From assembly GCF_002895005.1 (NCBI RefSeq), contig NZ_POWF01000005.1:1-61877 (forward strand): a DNA stretch of 61,877 bases, written 5' to 3'. Source of the DNA: Hanstruepera neustonica. Its GTDB lineage: Bacteria > Bacteroidota > Bacteroidia > Flavobacteriales > Flavobacteriaceae. Under the pieces are notes generated by a model. It had not been told where the DNA came from. It worked only from the letters and a program-made list of their open reading frames with translations, and did not search any database. Both the position numbers and the translations under genes were made by a program. Positions 16,718 to 25,680 of this stretch are shown in pieces (position 1 is the stretch's first letter; the number at the start of each line of letters is the position of its first letter).

Positions 16718-17047
16718 ATGTTCGAACTATTTCAAAGTGAAAACAACCAAAAATTTTATTTCAATTTAAAGGCTAAAAACGGTCAAATCATTTTATCTAG
16801 CCAAGGCTATGCTGATAAGGCAGGAGCCAAAAACGGCATTGAGTCTGTTAAAAAAAATTGTTCAGATGACAGTAAATTTGAACGCAAAACGGCATCAAAT
16901 GGTAAGTTTCATTTCAACATAAAGGCGGCCAATGGTCAAATTATTGGGAGCAGTCAAATGTATGCAGGCGAATCAGGTATGGAAAACGGCATTGAGTCAG
17001 TAAAAACAAACGCTCCTGGAGCTGATGTTGAGGATAAAACCGCCTAA
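16718..17047 (+). CDS. YegP family protein with two DUF1508 repeats
   Basis: Two copies of the 50-residue DUF1508 unit are visible. Residues about 10-55 carry FYFNLKAKNGQIILSSQGYADKAG and residues about 60-107 carry FHFNIKAANGQIIGSSQMYAGESG, each ending in GIESVK. YegP-type proteins are small cytoplasmic proteins of unknown role found widely in bacteria. The gene is monocistronic and closed by the terminator at 17075. Confidence 0.9.
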   Translation: MFELFQSENNQKFYFNLKAKNGQIILSSQGYADKAGAKNGIESVKKNCSDDSKFERKTASNGKFHFNIKAANGQIIGSSQMYAGESGMENGIESVKTNAPGADVEDKTA

Positions 17048-17074
17048 ATGAAAATACCTTATTTTTTTTAAAAG

Positions 17075-17096
17075 CACCTACCATAGGTGTTTTTTT
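17075..17096. terminator. Terminator between convergent genes
   Basis: CACCTA-CCA-TAGGTG followed by seven T on the plus strand, with an A-rich flank on the other side. It ends the YegP-like gene and lies directly beyond the end of the threonine aldolase gene. Confidence 0.75.
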
Positions 17097-17098
17097 GT

Positions 17099-18121
17099 TT
17101 AAAAAGTAAGTTCTTTTAAAATAGACAGAAACTTGCTATGCATCGTGTCGGTATAATCCAAATGGGTCACGATACGCAGTTTGCCACTACCCATACCAAT
17201 TAACTTGATACCTTCTTTGTCTAGTGATGAAATGAATTGATCCTCATTGACAGTATCATTCAATTCAAAAATAATGATATTGGTTTCTATGGGTTCAACA
17301 GATTTTATGTATGACTGATTAATTAAAACCGCACCAATTTCCTTAGCGCGCTTATGATCTTCGGTTAATCGATTTATATTATTATCCAATGCATACAATC
17401 CTGAAGCTGCCAAATATCCTACTTGGCGCATATTACCACCAAAAACTTTCCGAATTCGCACCGCATCTTTCATAATTTCCTCATCACCTATCAAAACGGA
17501 ACCTATTGGACAACCTAGACCTTTACTTAAACAGACTGAAATGGTATCAAACAGCTCTCCATATTGCTTTGGGGATTCGTTTTTTTCAACCAAAGCATTC
17601 CAAATTCGGGCGCCATCTAAATGAAAACCTAATTCATGTTTGTCACAGACTTTTCTGATTTTTTTAATTTCTTCAAAATCCCAACAAGAACCACCACCTC
17701 TATTTGCCGTATTTTCTACTTCAACCAAGGTTGTTTTAGCATAATAAAAAGCATCAGGGTTAATAGCTTCCTCTACTTGCTTTGCAGTAAACATACCACG
17801 TTTGCCATCCAACAATTTACAAGAGATTCCGCTATTAAATGACGCTCCACCAGCTTCATAATTATAAATGTGCGCTGTTTTATCACAAATAACCTGTTCA
17901 CCTGGCTGTGTATGCAATTTTAAAGCGGTTTGATTGGCCATGCTACCACTAGGAAAAAACAAAGCCCTTGGTTTACCAAACATATTGGCTAAACGCTGTT
18001 CCAAAACCTTAACTGTAGGGTCTTCATCAAAAACATCATCGCCAACTTTGGCCTGCATCATGGCCTCTAACATGCCTTTAGATGGTCTTGTAACAGTATC
18101 ACTTCTTAAATCTATTATCAT
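17099..18121 (-). CDS. ltaE: Low-specificity L-threonine aldolase
   Basis: A 340-residue fold-type-I PLP enzyme. It starts MIIDLRSDTVTRPSKGMLEAM and has the GDDVFDEDPTV block, HLDGARIWNA (PLP ring contact) and SVCLSKGLGCPIGSVL with the Schiff-base lysine, all characteristic of threonine aldolases. It splits threonine or allo-threonine into glycine and acetaldehyde in the cytoplasm. It is monocistronic and divergent from prfB. Confidence 0.92.
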   Translation of the reverse strand: MIIDLRSDTVTRPSKGMLEAMMQAKVGDDVFDEDPTVKVLEQRLANMFGKPRALFFPSGSMANQTALKLHTQPGEQVICDKTAHIYNYEAGGASFNSGISCKLLDGKRGMFTAKQVEEAINPDAFYYAKTTLVEVENTANRGGGSCWDFEEIKKIRKVCDKHELGFHLDGARIWNALVEKNESPKQYGELFDTISVCLSKGLGCPIGSVLIGDEEIMKDAVRIRKVFGGNMRQVGYLAASGLYALDNNINRLTEDHKRAKEIGAVLINQSYIKSVEPIETNIIIFELNDTVNEDQFISSLDKEGIKLIGMGSGKLRIVTHLDYTDTMHSKFLSILKELTF

Positions 18122-18220
18122 TATTAACTTTTAAAGTATAAATCTATAAAATAAATCACGTTAAATTTTAAGAAACTATTTTAATTTTTAATTTTGTAGT
18201 CCATAAAAACAATACCATTT

Positions 18221-19331
18221 ATGATTACTTCAGATCAAATAAAAGATCTTAATACACGCCTAGTGAAGCTACGGCACTATCTTTGACATAGATGCCAAAC
18301 TTATAGAAATTCAAAACGAAGAAGAACAGACTTTTGATCCCAATTTTTGGAATGACTCCAAAGCTGCCGAAGCCGTTATGCAATCCTTGCGCGGCAAGAA
18401 AAAATGGGTCGAAGATTACAATAAAGCCAAAGAACTTGTTGAGGATTTAGAGGTCATTTACGAGTTTTATAAAGAAGGTGAATCAACTGCCGAAGATGTT
18501 GAAAAACGTTTTGAATCTGCCAAAACCCTAATTGAGAATTTAGAGTTTAAGAATATGCTTTCTGAAGAAGGCGATAATTTAAGTGCTGTATTGCAAATAA
18601 CTGCCGGAGCTGGTGGTACCGAAAGCTGTGATTGGGCCAGTATGCTTATGCGTATGTATTTGATGTTTGCAGAAAAAAGCGGTTTTAAGGTTAAGGAATT
18701 AAACTTTCAGGAAGGCGATGTTGCTGGTATAAAAACCGTAACGCTCGAAATTGAAGGCGATTTCGCATTTGGTTGGCTTAAAGGTGAAAATGGCGTGCAC
18801 CGATTGGTCCGGATTTCTCCTTTTGATAGTAATGCCAAACGTCATACCAGTTTTGCATCGGTTTACGTATATCCTTTAGTTGACGACTCTATTGAAATTG
18901 AAATAAATCCTGCTGACATTGAAATAACCACAGCCCGATCCAGTGGCGCCGGCGGACAGAATGTCAACAAGGTTGAAACCAAAGTTCAACTATTGCACAA
19001 ACCATCTGGCATTCAAATTCAATGTTCTGAAACACGCTCACAGCATGATAACCGAGCACGTGCCCTACAGATGCTAAAATCTCAATTGTATGAAATTGAA
19101 TTGCAAAAGCAAATGGCACAACGTGAAGATATTGAAGCCGAAAAAATGAAAATTGAATGGGGAAGCCAAATCCGAAATTATGTGATGCATCCCTACAAAT
19201 TGGTTAAAGATGTTAGAACCAGTCATGAAACAGGTAATGTGGATGCCGTAATGGATGGGCATATTGAACCCTTTTTAAAAGCCTACTTAATGATGATGGG
19301 ACAAAAAGAATCTGAATCTGAAACCTTATAA
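18221..19331 (+). CDS. prfB: Peptide chain release factor 2, programmed +1 frameshift
   Basis: RF2 releases the peptide at UGA and UAA. The first 21 codons start at the ATG at 18221 and reach an in-frame TGA at 18284-18286. Reading resumes in the +1 frame with GAC at 18285, giving a product of 369 residues, the normal RF2 length. The coding sequence is thus 18221-18283 joined to 18285-19331. The second part carries [13 protein letters not shown] (the codon-recognition region has the RF2-type SPF) and [14 protein letters not shown] with the GGQ motif that triggers hydrolysis. The ArsC-like gene follows 12 bases later, probably in the same transcript. Confidence 0.95.
18272..18288 (+). promoter_or_regulatory. 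prfB +1 recoding site
   Basis: CGG CAC TAT CTT TGA C at 18272-18287 matches the conserved slippery site TAT CTT TGA C, where low RF2 lets the CTT-decoding tRNA slip forward one base. The stimulatory AGG GGG of enterobacteria is replaced by CGG CAC, so the internal Shine-Dalgarno element is essentially absent, in line with the weak use of such sequences in Bacteroidota. Confidence 0.9.
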
Positions 19332-19343
19332 ACTATAATTAAT

Positions 19344-19685
19344 ATGATAACTATTTACCATAATAATCGTTGCAGAAAATCACGTGAAGGGCTGGGCATT
19401 CTTGAGCGTTCAGGTAAACCTTTTGAAATTAGAAAATATCTGGAAGACACACTTTCGGAATCTGAATTGAAGAACCTCTTATCCAAATTAGGTATCAAAC
19501 CCATAGATTTGGTCAGAAAAAATGAAACCATTTGGAAAGAAAGCTTTAAAAATAAAGATTTGACCGATGCACAGGTTATTAAAGCTATGGTTGATAATCC
19601 TAAACTGATAGAGCGACCCGTAGTTATCAATGGCAATAAAGCCACAATAGGTAGGCCACCGGAAAAGATATTAGAAATCATTTAA
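19344..19685 (+). CDS. arsC: ArsC/Spx-family protein, arsenate reductase (glutaredoxin) type
   Basis: A 113-residue thioredoxin-fold protein. IYHNNRCRKSREGL carries the single catalytic cysteine near the N-terminus and ERPVVINGNKATIGRPPE is the conserved arginine-containing C-terminal block of the ArsC family. It may reduce arsenate with glutathione/glutaredoxin, but many members near housekeeping genes have no shown arsenate role, and no other ars gene is present here. It lies 12 bases after prfB and is followed by a strong terminator. Confidence 0.8.
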   Translation: MITIYHNNRCRKSREGLGILERSGKPFEIRKYLEDTLSESELKNLLSKLGIKPIDLVRKNETIWKESFKNKDLTDAQVIKAMVDNPKLIERPVVINGNKATIGRPPEKILEII

Positions 19686-19691
19686 ACCCTT

Positions 19692-19723
19692 AAGCTTCAA
19701 TTACCAAAAATTGAAGCTTTTTT
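19692..19723 (+). terminator. Terminator after prfB-arsC
   Basis: AAGCTTCAATT (19692-19702), a six-base loop and AATTGAAGCTT (19709-19719), followed by a T run. Confidence 0.9.
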
Positions 19724-19763
19724 ATTTAACATAGTTTTAACCAAAGTGGTCTAAGCCAAAGGT

Positions 19764-19771
19764 TATTTTTG
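19764..19771 (+). promoter_or_regulatory. Candidate -7 element for the 19798 receptor gene
   Basis: TATTTTTG matches TAnnTTTG, 26 bases before the ATG. No convincing -33 TTG was found. Confidence 0.35.
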
Positions 19772-19797
19772 CAGTCCTATTATGTAAAACTAGAAGA

Positions 19798-22257
19798 ATG
19801 AACAAACTTTTACTGACCCTTATCTTATTTACCGTTTCATTAACCTCATTCTCCCAAAATAAAGATGTTACCATAACTGGTAAAGTTTTTGACAAAACTA
19901 CTAATCAACCTCTAGAGTATGCAACTGTTGCATTTTTTAACAAAGCTGAAAACAGAGTTGAAACTGGTGGCATTACCGACATGGAAGGGGCTTTTAGTAT
20001 TCCTGTGCCAGCTGGTACTTATGATATAACTGTTGAATTTATTGGTTTTGATAAGCTAACTATTCCGGGCCAATCATTAACTGCCGACAGAAACTTGGGG
20101 ACAATTGGTCTTGCTGAAAACGCGCAGGCTTTAGATGAAGTGGAAATTATAGCTGAAACCACAACTGTGGATATAAAACTAGATAAGAAAATTTATAATG
20201 TTGGTAAAGATTTAACCGTACGTGGCGGAACAGTTAGTGATGTTTTAGACAACGTGCCTTCAGTTGCTGTTGATGTAGAAGGAAACGTATCATTAAGAGG
20301 TAATGATAATGTTCGAATATTAATTAACGGAAAACCGTCTGGATTAGTTGGCTTAAATTCAACTGATGCACTACGTCAATTACCAGCTGAATCTATAGAA
20401 CGAGTTGAAGTGATTACCTCTCCCTCTGCACGTTATGATGCAGAAGGTACAGCCGGTATTTTAAATATTATTTTAAGACGCAGCAAGTTACAAGGTTTCA
20501 ATGGAGCTGTAACCGCAAGTACTGGATATCCTAAATCAGCCGGAATTTCTGGTAATGTCAACTATAGAACAGGTGATGTGAATATATTTAACACCACAAG
20601 CTATAACTATCGTGAAGTACCTGGAAATTCATCGTCCTATACACAATATTTTAATAAAGTATTTGATGATAACGGTAATTTGGTTGTTGACAACCCAGAT
20701 ACTTATGCTGATGAAAGCAATGATTACGATCGGGTTCGAAAGGGTTTAAGCACTAACTTTGGTGTAGAATGGTATATCACTGATTCAGCTTCATTAACTG
20801 GAGCCATTTCCTACAGAGATGGTAATAACGAAAGTAATACCACCAATATATTGACACAATACGATACAAATGGTGCCTTTGAATCACAAAGAAACCGATT
20901 TGACCCAGAACTCGAAGATGATAAAGTTATTCAGTACTCTTTGAACTTTCAAAAAGATTTTGATGATGGCGGGCACAAATTGACTATGGATTTCCAATAC
21001 GAAGACAATTCAGAAGATGAGTTTTCAGAGGTATTGTTAGAGGGCATTAATACAGAGCGTGTATCAACAATTGAAGATCAACAACGCATATTGCTTCAAG
21101 CAGATTATGTGTTACCTATAGGTGAACGCAGTCAATTTGAGGCAGGTTATCGCGGTAATTTCAACGATCAAGGCACTGATTATAAGGTTTGGTTTTTAAA
21201 TCAGGATAACAATGACTTTGAATTAAACACCAACCTCTCAAACTTCCTAAATTATAGAGAATATGTTAATGCTGCTTATACCCAGTTTGGAAGTAAAATA
21301 GGTGAAAAATTTTCTTATTTGTTAGGGTTGCGTCTTGAAGAAACTCGTATTACAATCGATCAGCCCACAAGTGGTGACTTTAACCGTAACAACTATTTAG
21401 GATTGTTCCCAACCGTAAATTTAAGCTACGAAATAAATGAAAATGAAAATGTTACATTAGGCTACAGTAGACGAATTCAAAGACCACGTTCTTGGTTTAT
21501 TAATCCGTTTCCTTCACGGTCAAGTGTAACCAGTATCTTTAGAGGTAATCCAGAGCTGGCGCCTAGTTACTCTGGTTTGTTTGATGTTGGTTATTACAAA
21601 AAGTTTGGCAAGGTTTCATTAAACACCTCGGCATACTACCAACATGCTACAGACGCATTTAGTTTTATAAGCTACGATACTGGACAAACCGTCAATGTTG
21701 GTGGGCAAAATTTGGCTATAATTGAACGTTCTCCAATAAATTTAGCAGAAGAAAATCGTTTTGGCTTTGAATTTACACTCACATATAATCAATCTAGAAA
21801 GTGGAATGTCAATGCCAACTTTAACATTTTTCAACAATCTACTAGAGGCACCACTCCAAATGGACTGTCATTAGATAATGACAACACCAGTTGGTTTGCA
21901 AGAATAAATAACAAATATACCTTACCATTGAACATTGAATGGCAAACAAGTTTGAATTATAGAGGCCCATCGGCCGATGCCCAAAATAAACGTGAGGGTG
22001 TTTTTTCAACCAATATGGCCTTTAGTAAAGACTTATTAAATGATAATGCTTCAATTGCATTTAACATCAGTGATTTATTTAATAGCAGAAAGCGACTTTC
22101 AGAAACCAATACGCCAACATTTATGAGTAATTCTGAATTTCAATGGCGCGAACGCAGTTTTACGCTATCGTTTACGTACCGTTTCAATCAACAAAAACAG
22201 CGTCAAGATAGAAACCGAGGAGATAATGGTGGTGGTGATTTTGATTTTGAAGGTTAA
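19798..22257 (+). CDS. TonB-dependent receptor family outer-membrane beta-barrel protein
   Basis: An 819-residue protein with a signal peptide (ending SLTSFSQ), a carboxypeptidase-like regulatory domain (about residues 23-110, ITGKVFDKTTNQPLEYATV), a plug-like domain (about 125-230, with VEVITSPSARYDAEGTAGILNIIL) and a C-terminal 22-strand-type barrel ending in aromatic residues and a short Gln/Arg/Asp-rich tail. This is the OMP_b-brl_3 type of flavobacterial receptor. The ligand is unknown; no substrate-specific partner gene is adjacent. It is monocistronic with its own terminator. Confidence 0.9.
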   Translation: MNKLLLTLILFTVSLTSFSQNKDVTITGKVFDKTTNQPLEYATVAFFNKAENRVETGGITDMEGAFSIPVPAGTYDITVEFIGFDKLTIPGQSLTADRNLGTIGLAENAQALDEVEIIAETTTVDIKLDKKIYNVGKDLTVRGGTVSDVLDNVPSVAVDVEGNVSLRGNDNVRILINGKPSGLVGLNSTDALRQLPAESIERVEVITSPSARYDAEGTAGILNIILRRSKLQGFNGAVTASTGYPKSAGISGNVNYRTGDVNIFNTTSYNYREVPGNSSSYTQYFNKVFDDNGNLVVDNPDTYADESNDYDRVRKGLSTNFGVEWYITDSASLTGAISYRDGNNESNTTNILTQYDTNGAFESQRNRFDPELEDDKVIQYSLNFQKDFDDGGHKLTMDFQYEDNSEDEFSEVLLEGINTERVSTIEDQQRILLQADYVLPIGERSQFEAGYRGNFNDQGTDYKVWFLNQDNNDFELNTNLSNFLNYREYVNAAYTQFGSKIGEKFSYLLGLRLEETRITIDQPTSGDFNRNNYLGLFPTVNLSYEINENENVTLGYSRRIQRPRSWFINPFPSRSSVTSIFRGNPELAPSYSGLFDVGYYKKFGKVSLNTSAYYQHATDAFSFISYDTGQTVNVGGQNLAIIERSPINLAEENRFGFEFTLTYNQSRKWNVNANFNIFQQSTRGTTPNGLSLDNDNTSWFARINNKYTLPLNIEWQTSLNYRGPSADAQNKREGVFSTNMAFSKDLLNDNASIAFNISDLFNSRKRLSETNTPTFMSNSEFQWRERSFTLSFTYRFNQQKQRQDRNRGDNGGGDFDFEG

Positions 22258-22273
22258 AAATAACATTACAAAT

Positions 22274-22303
22274 AAAAAAAGGAAGCTCTAGGCTTCCTTT
22301 TAT
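22274..22303. terminator. Bidirectional terminator
   Basis: An A tract, GGAAGC (22281-22286), a five-base loop, GCTTCC (22292-22297) and a T tract lie between the convergent receptor gene and the small minus-strand gene. Confidence 0.8.
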
Positions 22304-22325
22304 GTTTTATATAAATATTAATTTC

Positions 22326-22493
22326 TTATTGTCTTCCTTTTCGCTCTTCACGCATTTCTTTCATACGCTCAATTAAGGCTCCTCCAATCCAATACGGAAT
22401 AACAAAGGTTAATAAAAAAATCATTAACCAAAAGCCTATGGTCAAAATAGTTAAAAATGCTAAAAATCCTAAATATTGGTCAAAATCAAACAT
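22326..22493 (-). CDS. Small membrane protein (55 aa)
   Basis: A short frame from the ATG at 22493 to the TAA at 22326-22328 encodes MFDFDQYLGFLAFLTILTIG..., with a hydrophobic stretch of about 30 residues followed by WIGGALIERMKEMREERKGRQ, a basic cytoplasmic tail. Two short membrane segments are likely. I have the impression of similar small proteins in other flavobacteria, but no function is known. Support: clean start and stop, strong hydrophobic/charged division and a terminator immediately downstream. Confidence 0.65.
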   Translation of the reverse strand: MFDFDQYLGFLAFLTILTIGFWLMIFLLTFVIPYWIGGALIERMKEMREERKGRQ

Positions 22494-22674
22494 GATTGGA
22501 GTATTTACTATTAATTATGGCAAAGATATAATAAAGAGTTTTGTTTTACAATAGCTATTTCCATTTTATTAACAAGGTTATCAAAATAGTTACCACTAAA
22601 AAAACTTATCCCTTTTATCTAAATTACACACGCAAAACCTTAAATTTGTGAGATCAAATAATTTAAACAACATC

Positions 22675-24072
22675 ATGACTTTTAGAATAGAAAAAGACAC
22701 TATGGGAGACGTCAAAGTCCCTGCAGACAAGCTTTGGGGAGCGCAGACAGAACGTTCCAGAAATAATTTTAAAATTGGTTCTCCAGCATCCATGCCTTTA
22801 GAAATTGTGTATGGTTTTGCATACCTTAAAAAAGCGGCTGCTTACACCAATTGTGATTTGGGTGTTTTATCAGAAGAAAAGCGTGACTTAATTGCTCAAG
22901 TTTGTGATGAGATATTGGATGGCCAGCATGATGACCAATTCCCTTTGGTTATTTGGCAAACGGGTTCTGGTACACAAAGTAATATGAATGTCAACGAGGT
23001 AATTGCAAACAGAGCGCATCAAATTGCCGGAAAAGTTATTGGTGAAGGAGACAAAACCATTCAGCCGAATGATGATGTCAATAAATCACAATCTTCAAAT
23101 GATACATTTCCCACTGGCATGCACATTGCAGCCTATAAAAAAGTAGTTGAGACAACTATTCCAGGAGTCATTAAATTGAGAAATACATTACATAGTAAGT
23201 CCATCGCATTTAAAGATGTTGTCAAAATTGGACGCACCCATTTAATGGATGCCACACCACTGACATTAGGCCAAGAATTTTCGGGTTATGTTTCACAATT
23301 AGACCATGGGCTAAAAGCATTGGAAAACACTTTGCCACATTTATCAGAATTAGCTTTGGGAGGAACTGCGGTAGGAACTGGACTCAATACACCTGATGGT
23401 TATGCTGATTTGGTGGCAAAATATATTGCTGAATTTACCAATCTCCCTTTTGTTTCAGCTACCAATAAGTTTGAAGCCTTGGCAGCTCATGATGCTTTAG
23501 TTGAAACCCATGGAGCACTCAAGCAATTAGCTGTGTCTTTAAACAAAATAGCTAATGACATCCGTATGATGGCTTCAGGTCCTAGGTCTGGAATTGGAGA
23601 AATCATCATTCCTGCCAATGAGCCAGGTAGTTCTATTATGCCAGGAAAGGTCAACCCAACACAATGTGAAGCCATGACTATGGTTTGTGCTCAAGTAATG
23701 GGTAATGATGTAGCCATTTCTGTTGGTGGGACTCAAGGGCATTATGAATTAAATGTTTTCAAACCGATGATGGCAGCCAATATTTTACAATCAGCACAAT
23801 TACTGGGAGATGCCTGTGTGAGTTTTGATGAACATTGTGCATCCGGTATTGAACCCAACCATGAAGTCATCAAACAATTGTTGAATAATTCTTTAATGTT
23901 GGTTACGGCCTTAAACACGAAAATTGGTTATTACAAAGCTGCCGAAATTGCCAATACAGCACATAAAAACGGGACTACTCTGAAAGAAGAAGCTATTAAT
24001 TTAGGGTATGTTACTGCTGAAGAATATGATGATTGGGTGAAACCAGAAGATATGGTTGGAAGCCTAAAATAA
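22675..24072 (+). CDS. fumC: Fumarate hydratase, class II
   Basis: A 465-residue member of the fumarase/aspartase superfamily. Visible motifs are the N-terminal [49 protein letters not shown] (catalytic region) and the signature [11 protein letters not shown]. It converts fumarate to malate in the TCA cycle. The ATG at 22675 was chosen; the frame is open to a GTG at 22648, adding nine unlikely residues. A TAAATTTG motif at 22641-22648 could be its -7 promoter element. Confidence 0.95.
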   Translation: MTFRIEKDTMGDVKVPADKLWGAQTERSRNNFKIGSPASMPLEIVYGFAYLKKAAAYTNCDLGVLSEEKRDLIAQVCDEILDGQHDDQFPLVIWQTGSGTQSNMNVNEVIANRAHQIAGKVIGEGDKTIQPNDDVNKSQSSNDTFPTGMHIAAYKKVVETTIPGVIKLRNTLHSKSIAFKDVVKIGRTHLMDATPLTLGQEFSGYVSQLDHGLKALENTLPHLSELALGGTAVGTGLNTPDGYADLVAKYIAEFTNLPFVSATNKFEALAAHDALVETHGALKQLAVSLNKIANDIRMMASGPRSGIGEIIIPANEPGSSIMPGKVNPTQCEAMTMVCAQVMGNDVAISVGGTQGHYELNVFKPMMAANILQSAQLLGDACVSFDEHCASGIEPNHEVIKQLLNNSLMLVTALNTKIGYYKAAEIANTAHKNGTTLKEEAINLGYVTAEEYDDWVKPEDMVGSLK

Positions 24073-24124
24073 CGATAAAGTGTTTAATTTTTTCGACATA
24101 TAACGCTTTTTTAAATAAAAAGTT

Positions 24125-24132
24125 TATATTTG
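24125..24132 (+). promoter_or_regulatory. Candidate -7 element for the 24152 gene
   Basis: TATATTTG (TAnnTTTG) lies 20 bases before the start codon. The -33 element is not obvious. Confidence 0.4.
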
Positions 24133-24151
24133 ATAAACAAATCTATGTATT

Positions 24152-25588
24152 ATGAAAAAAACATTACTTGCTTTATTTAACATTTTAGTTTTTAGCCATT
24201 TATGTTTGGCGCAAACTACCTTTGTTACACCTATTCAAAATATTGATCCTAATACAGGAGAAGAGCCTTATGAATTGGCATCTGGCGATTTAGACAATGA
24301 TGGTGACATCGATCTTGTTATGGCTACATATTGGTTTACTGGTTTCGGAACTCCTACACAAGACTATATCAAATGGTACGAAAACGATGGTTCTGGAAAC
24401 TTTTCCATTCCAAGTACTTCGGTTGTATCATCAACAATATTTTATGTTGATGGTTTAACAGTTGCCAATATAGATGGGCAATTTGGATTGGATATTGTTG
24501 CTACATCTGCTGACCAAAGTAAATTGGTTTATTATTTAAGTGATGGTTCTGGAGGTTTTGGGTCAGAGGTGGTTGTGAGTAATGCCATTACAGGAGCTGG
24601 ACAGGTTTTTGCTACCGATATTAACAATGATGGTCATACTGATTTAGCAACTGTTGCTTATGATGTAAACAAAGTCGTTTGGTTTGCTGGAGATGGTTCA
24701 GGTAATTTTGGTACTGAACAAATAATAGAAAATAGTAATACAGATGGTCCATTTACTTTGGAATTGGGTGATTTTGACGGCGATACAGATATGGATGCTG
24801 TCGTTGGATTCTACAATTCAGGAACTATAGAAATATATTATAATCAATATATTGAAAGTGGTACCAATACGGTTTCTTGGGTAAAAGATGCCGTTACAGT
24901 CGATTCAGGAAATTCTTATTTTTTAGCTACCAAATTTGCTGATGTCAATAATGATGGCACAATGGATGTCGTTAAAGTGGATAATGTTACAGGAGAAGTT
25001 GAATGGTATAATAAAACAATCAATGGCTCTTCAGTAGCCAATACCATTTCTACATCTGCCATAATAGCAAGACCAGGAGCCATTGCTATTGCTGATATTG
25101 ATGGTGACACCTTTAATGATGTTATTTTAACGGATTCAGGAGTTGCCGATGATGCCATCATTTGGTTCAAAGGGGCTAATAATGCTAGTCCTAGCGCTAC
25201 TCCAACATTGATTGATAACAATAATTATCAGAACTTTGCTATCACTGTTGATGATTATGATGCAGATGGTGATTTGGATATTGCCTTTTTAGGAAATCAG
25301 AATGACACACTAGGTTGGTATGAAAATGAATTGAACACTCTAGGTGTTGAGACTAATAATTTTTCTGAAATTAGTATTTACCCAAATCCATCAAGCGATG
25401 TTGTAAACTTTAAAGGGTTCAGCTCTGAAGAATTACAGGTTACCTTTTTTGACGTTCTTGGCAAAAAAGTTATGTCGGGCAATCTGAATGCAAATAATAA
25501 TCAATTGGATGTTTCTCAATTAGAACCTGGCTTATACACCATTAAAATGGATAATAATCATGAAACCATCAAGTTTATAAAACATTAA
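24152..25588 (+). CDS. Secreted FG-GAP/VCBS repeat protein with T9SS sorting domain
   Basis: A 478-residue protein with a signal peptide ending LCLAQ and at least six FG-GAP/VCBS-type blades with calcium-binding loops: DLDNDGDIDLV, DINNDGHTDLA, DFDGDTDMDAV, DVNNDGTMDVV, DIDGDTFNDVI and DYDADGDLDIA. Its C-terminal domain starts ISIYPNPSSDVVNF and ends ETIKFIKH, the type A sorting signal for T9SS secretion and surface attachment. A beta-propeller of this kind usually binds carbohydrate or protein. The gene is monocistronic with a terminator at 25611. Confidence 0.9.
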   Translation: MKKTLLALFNILVFSHLCLAQTTFVTPIQNIDPNTGEEPYELASGDLDNDGDIDLVMATYWFTGFGTPTQDYIKWYENDGSGNFSIPSTSVVSSTIFYVDGLTVANIDGQFGLDIVATSADQSKLVYYLSDGSGGFGSEVVVSNAITGAGQVFATDINNDGHTDLATVAYDVNKVVWFAGDGSGNFGTEQIIENSNTDGPFTLELGDFDGDTDMDAVVGFYNSGTIEIYYNQYIESGTNTVSWVKDAVTVDSGNSYFLATKFADVNNDGTMDVVKVDNVTGEVEWYNKTINGSSVANTISTSAIIARPGAIAIADIDGDTFNDVILTDSGVADDAIIWFKGANNASPSATPTLIDNNNYQNFAITVDDYDADGDLDIAFLGNQNDTLGWYENELNTLGVETNNFSEISIYPNPSSDVVNFKGFSSEELQVTFFDVLGKKVMSGNLNANNNQLDVSQLEPGLYTIKMDNNHETIKFIKH

Positions 25589-25610
25589 ACTTAAAAGCAT
25601 ATTTCTTTAA

Positions 25611-25641
25611 AACGTCCACGATAATTTGTGGGCGTTTTTTT
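25611..25641 (+). terminator. Terminator after the 24152 gene
   Basis: AACGTCCAC (25611-25619), an eight-base loop and GTGGGCGTT (25628-25636), one G-U pair, followed by a T run. Confidence 0.8.
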
Positions 25642-25680
25642 ATTACCAAAAAAATAGGCAACTTTGACAAAAATTCGATC

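Noticed and set aside
18378-19331. Starting prfB at the first internal ATG as a 317-residue protein
   Set aside because: It would lose the N-terminal RF2 domain; the upstream zero frame with CTT TGA C gives a full-length RF2.
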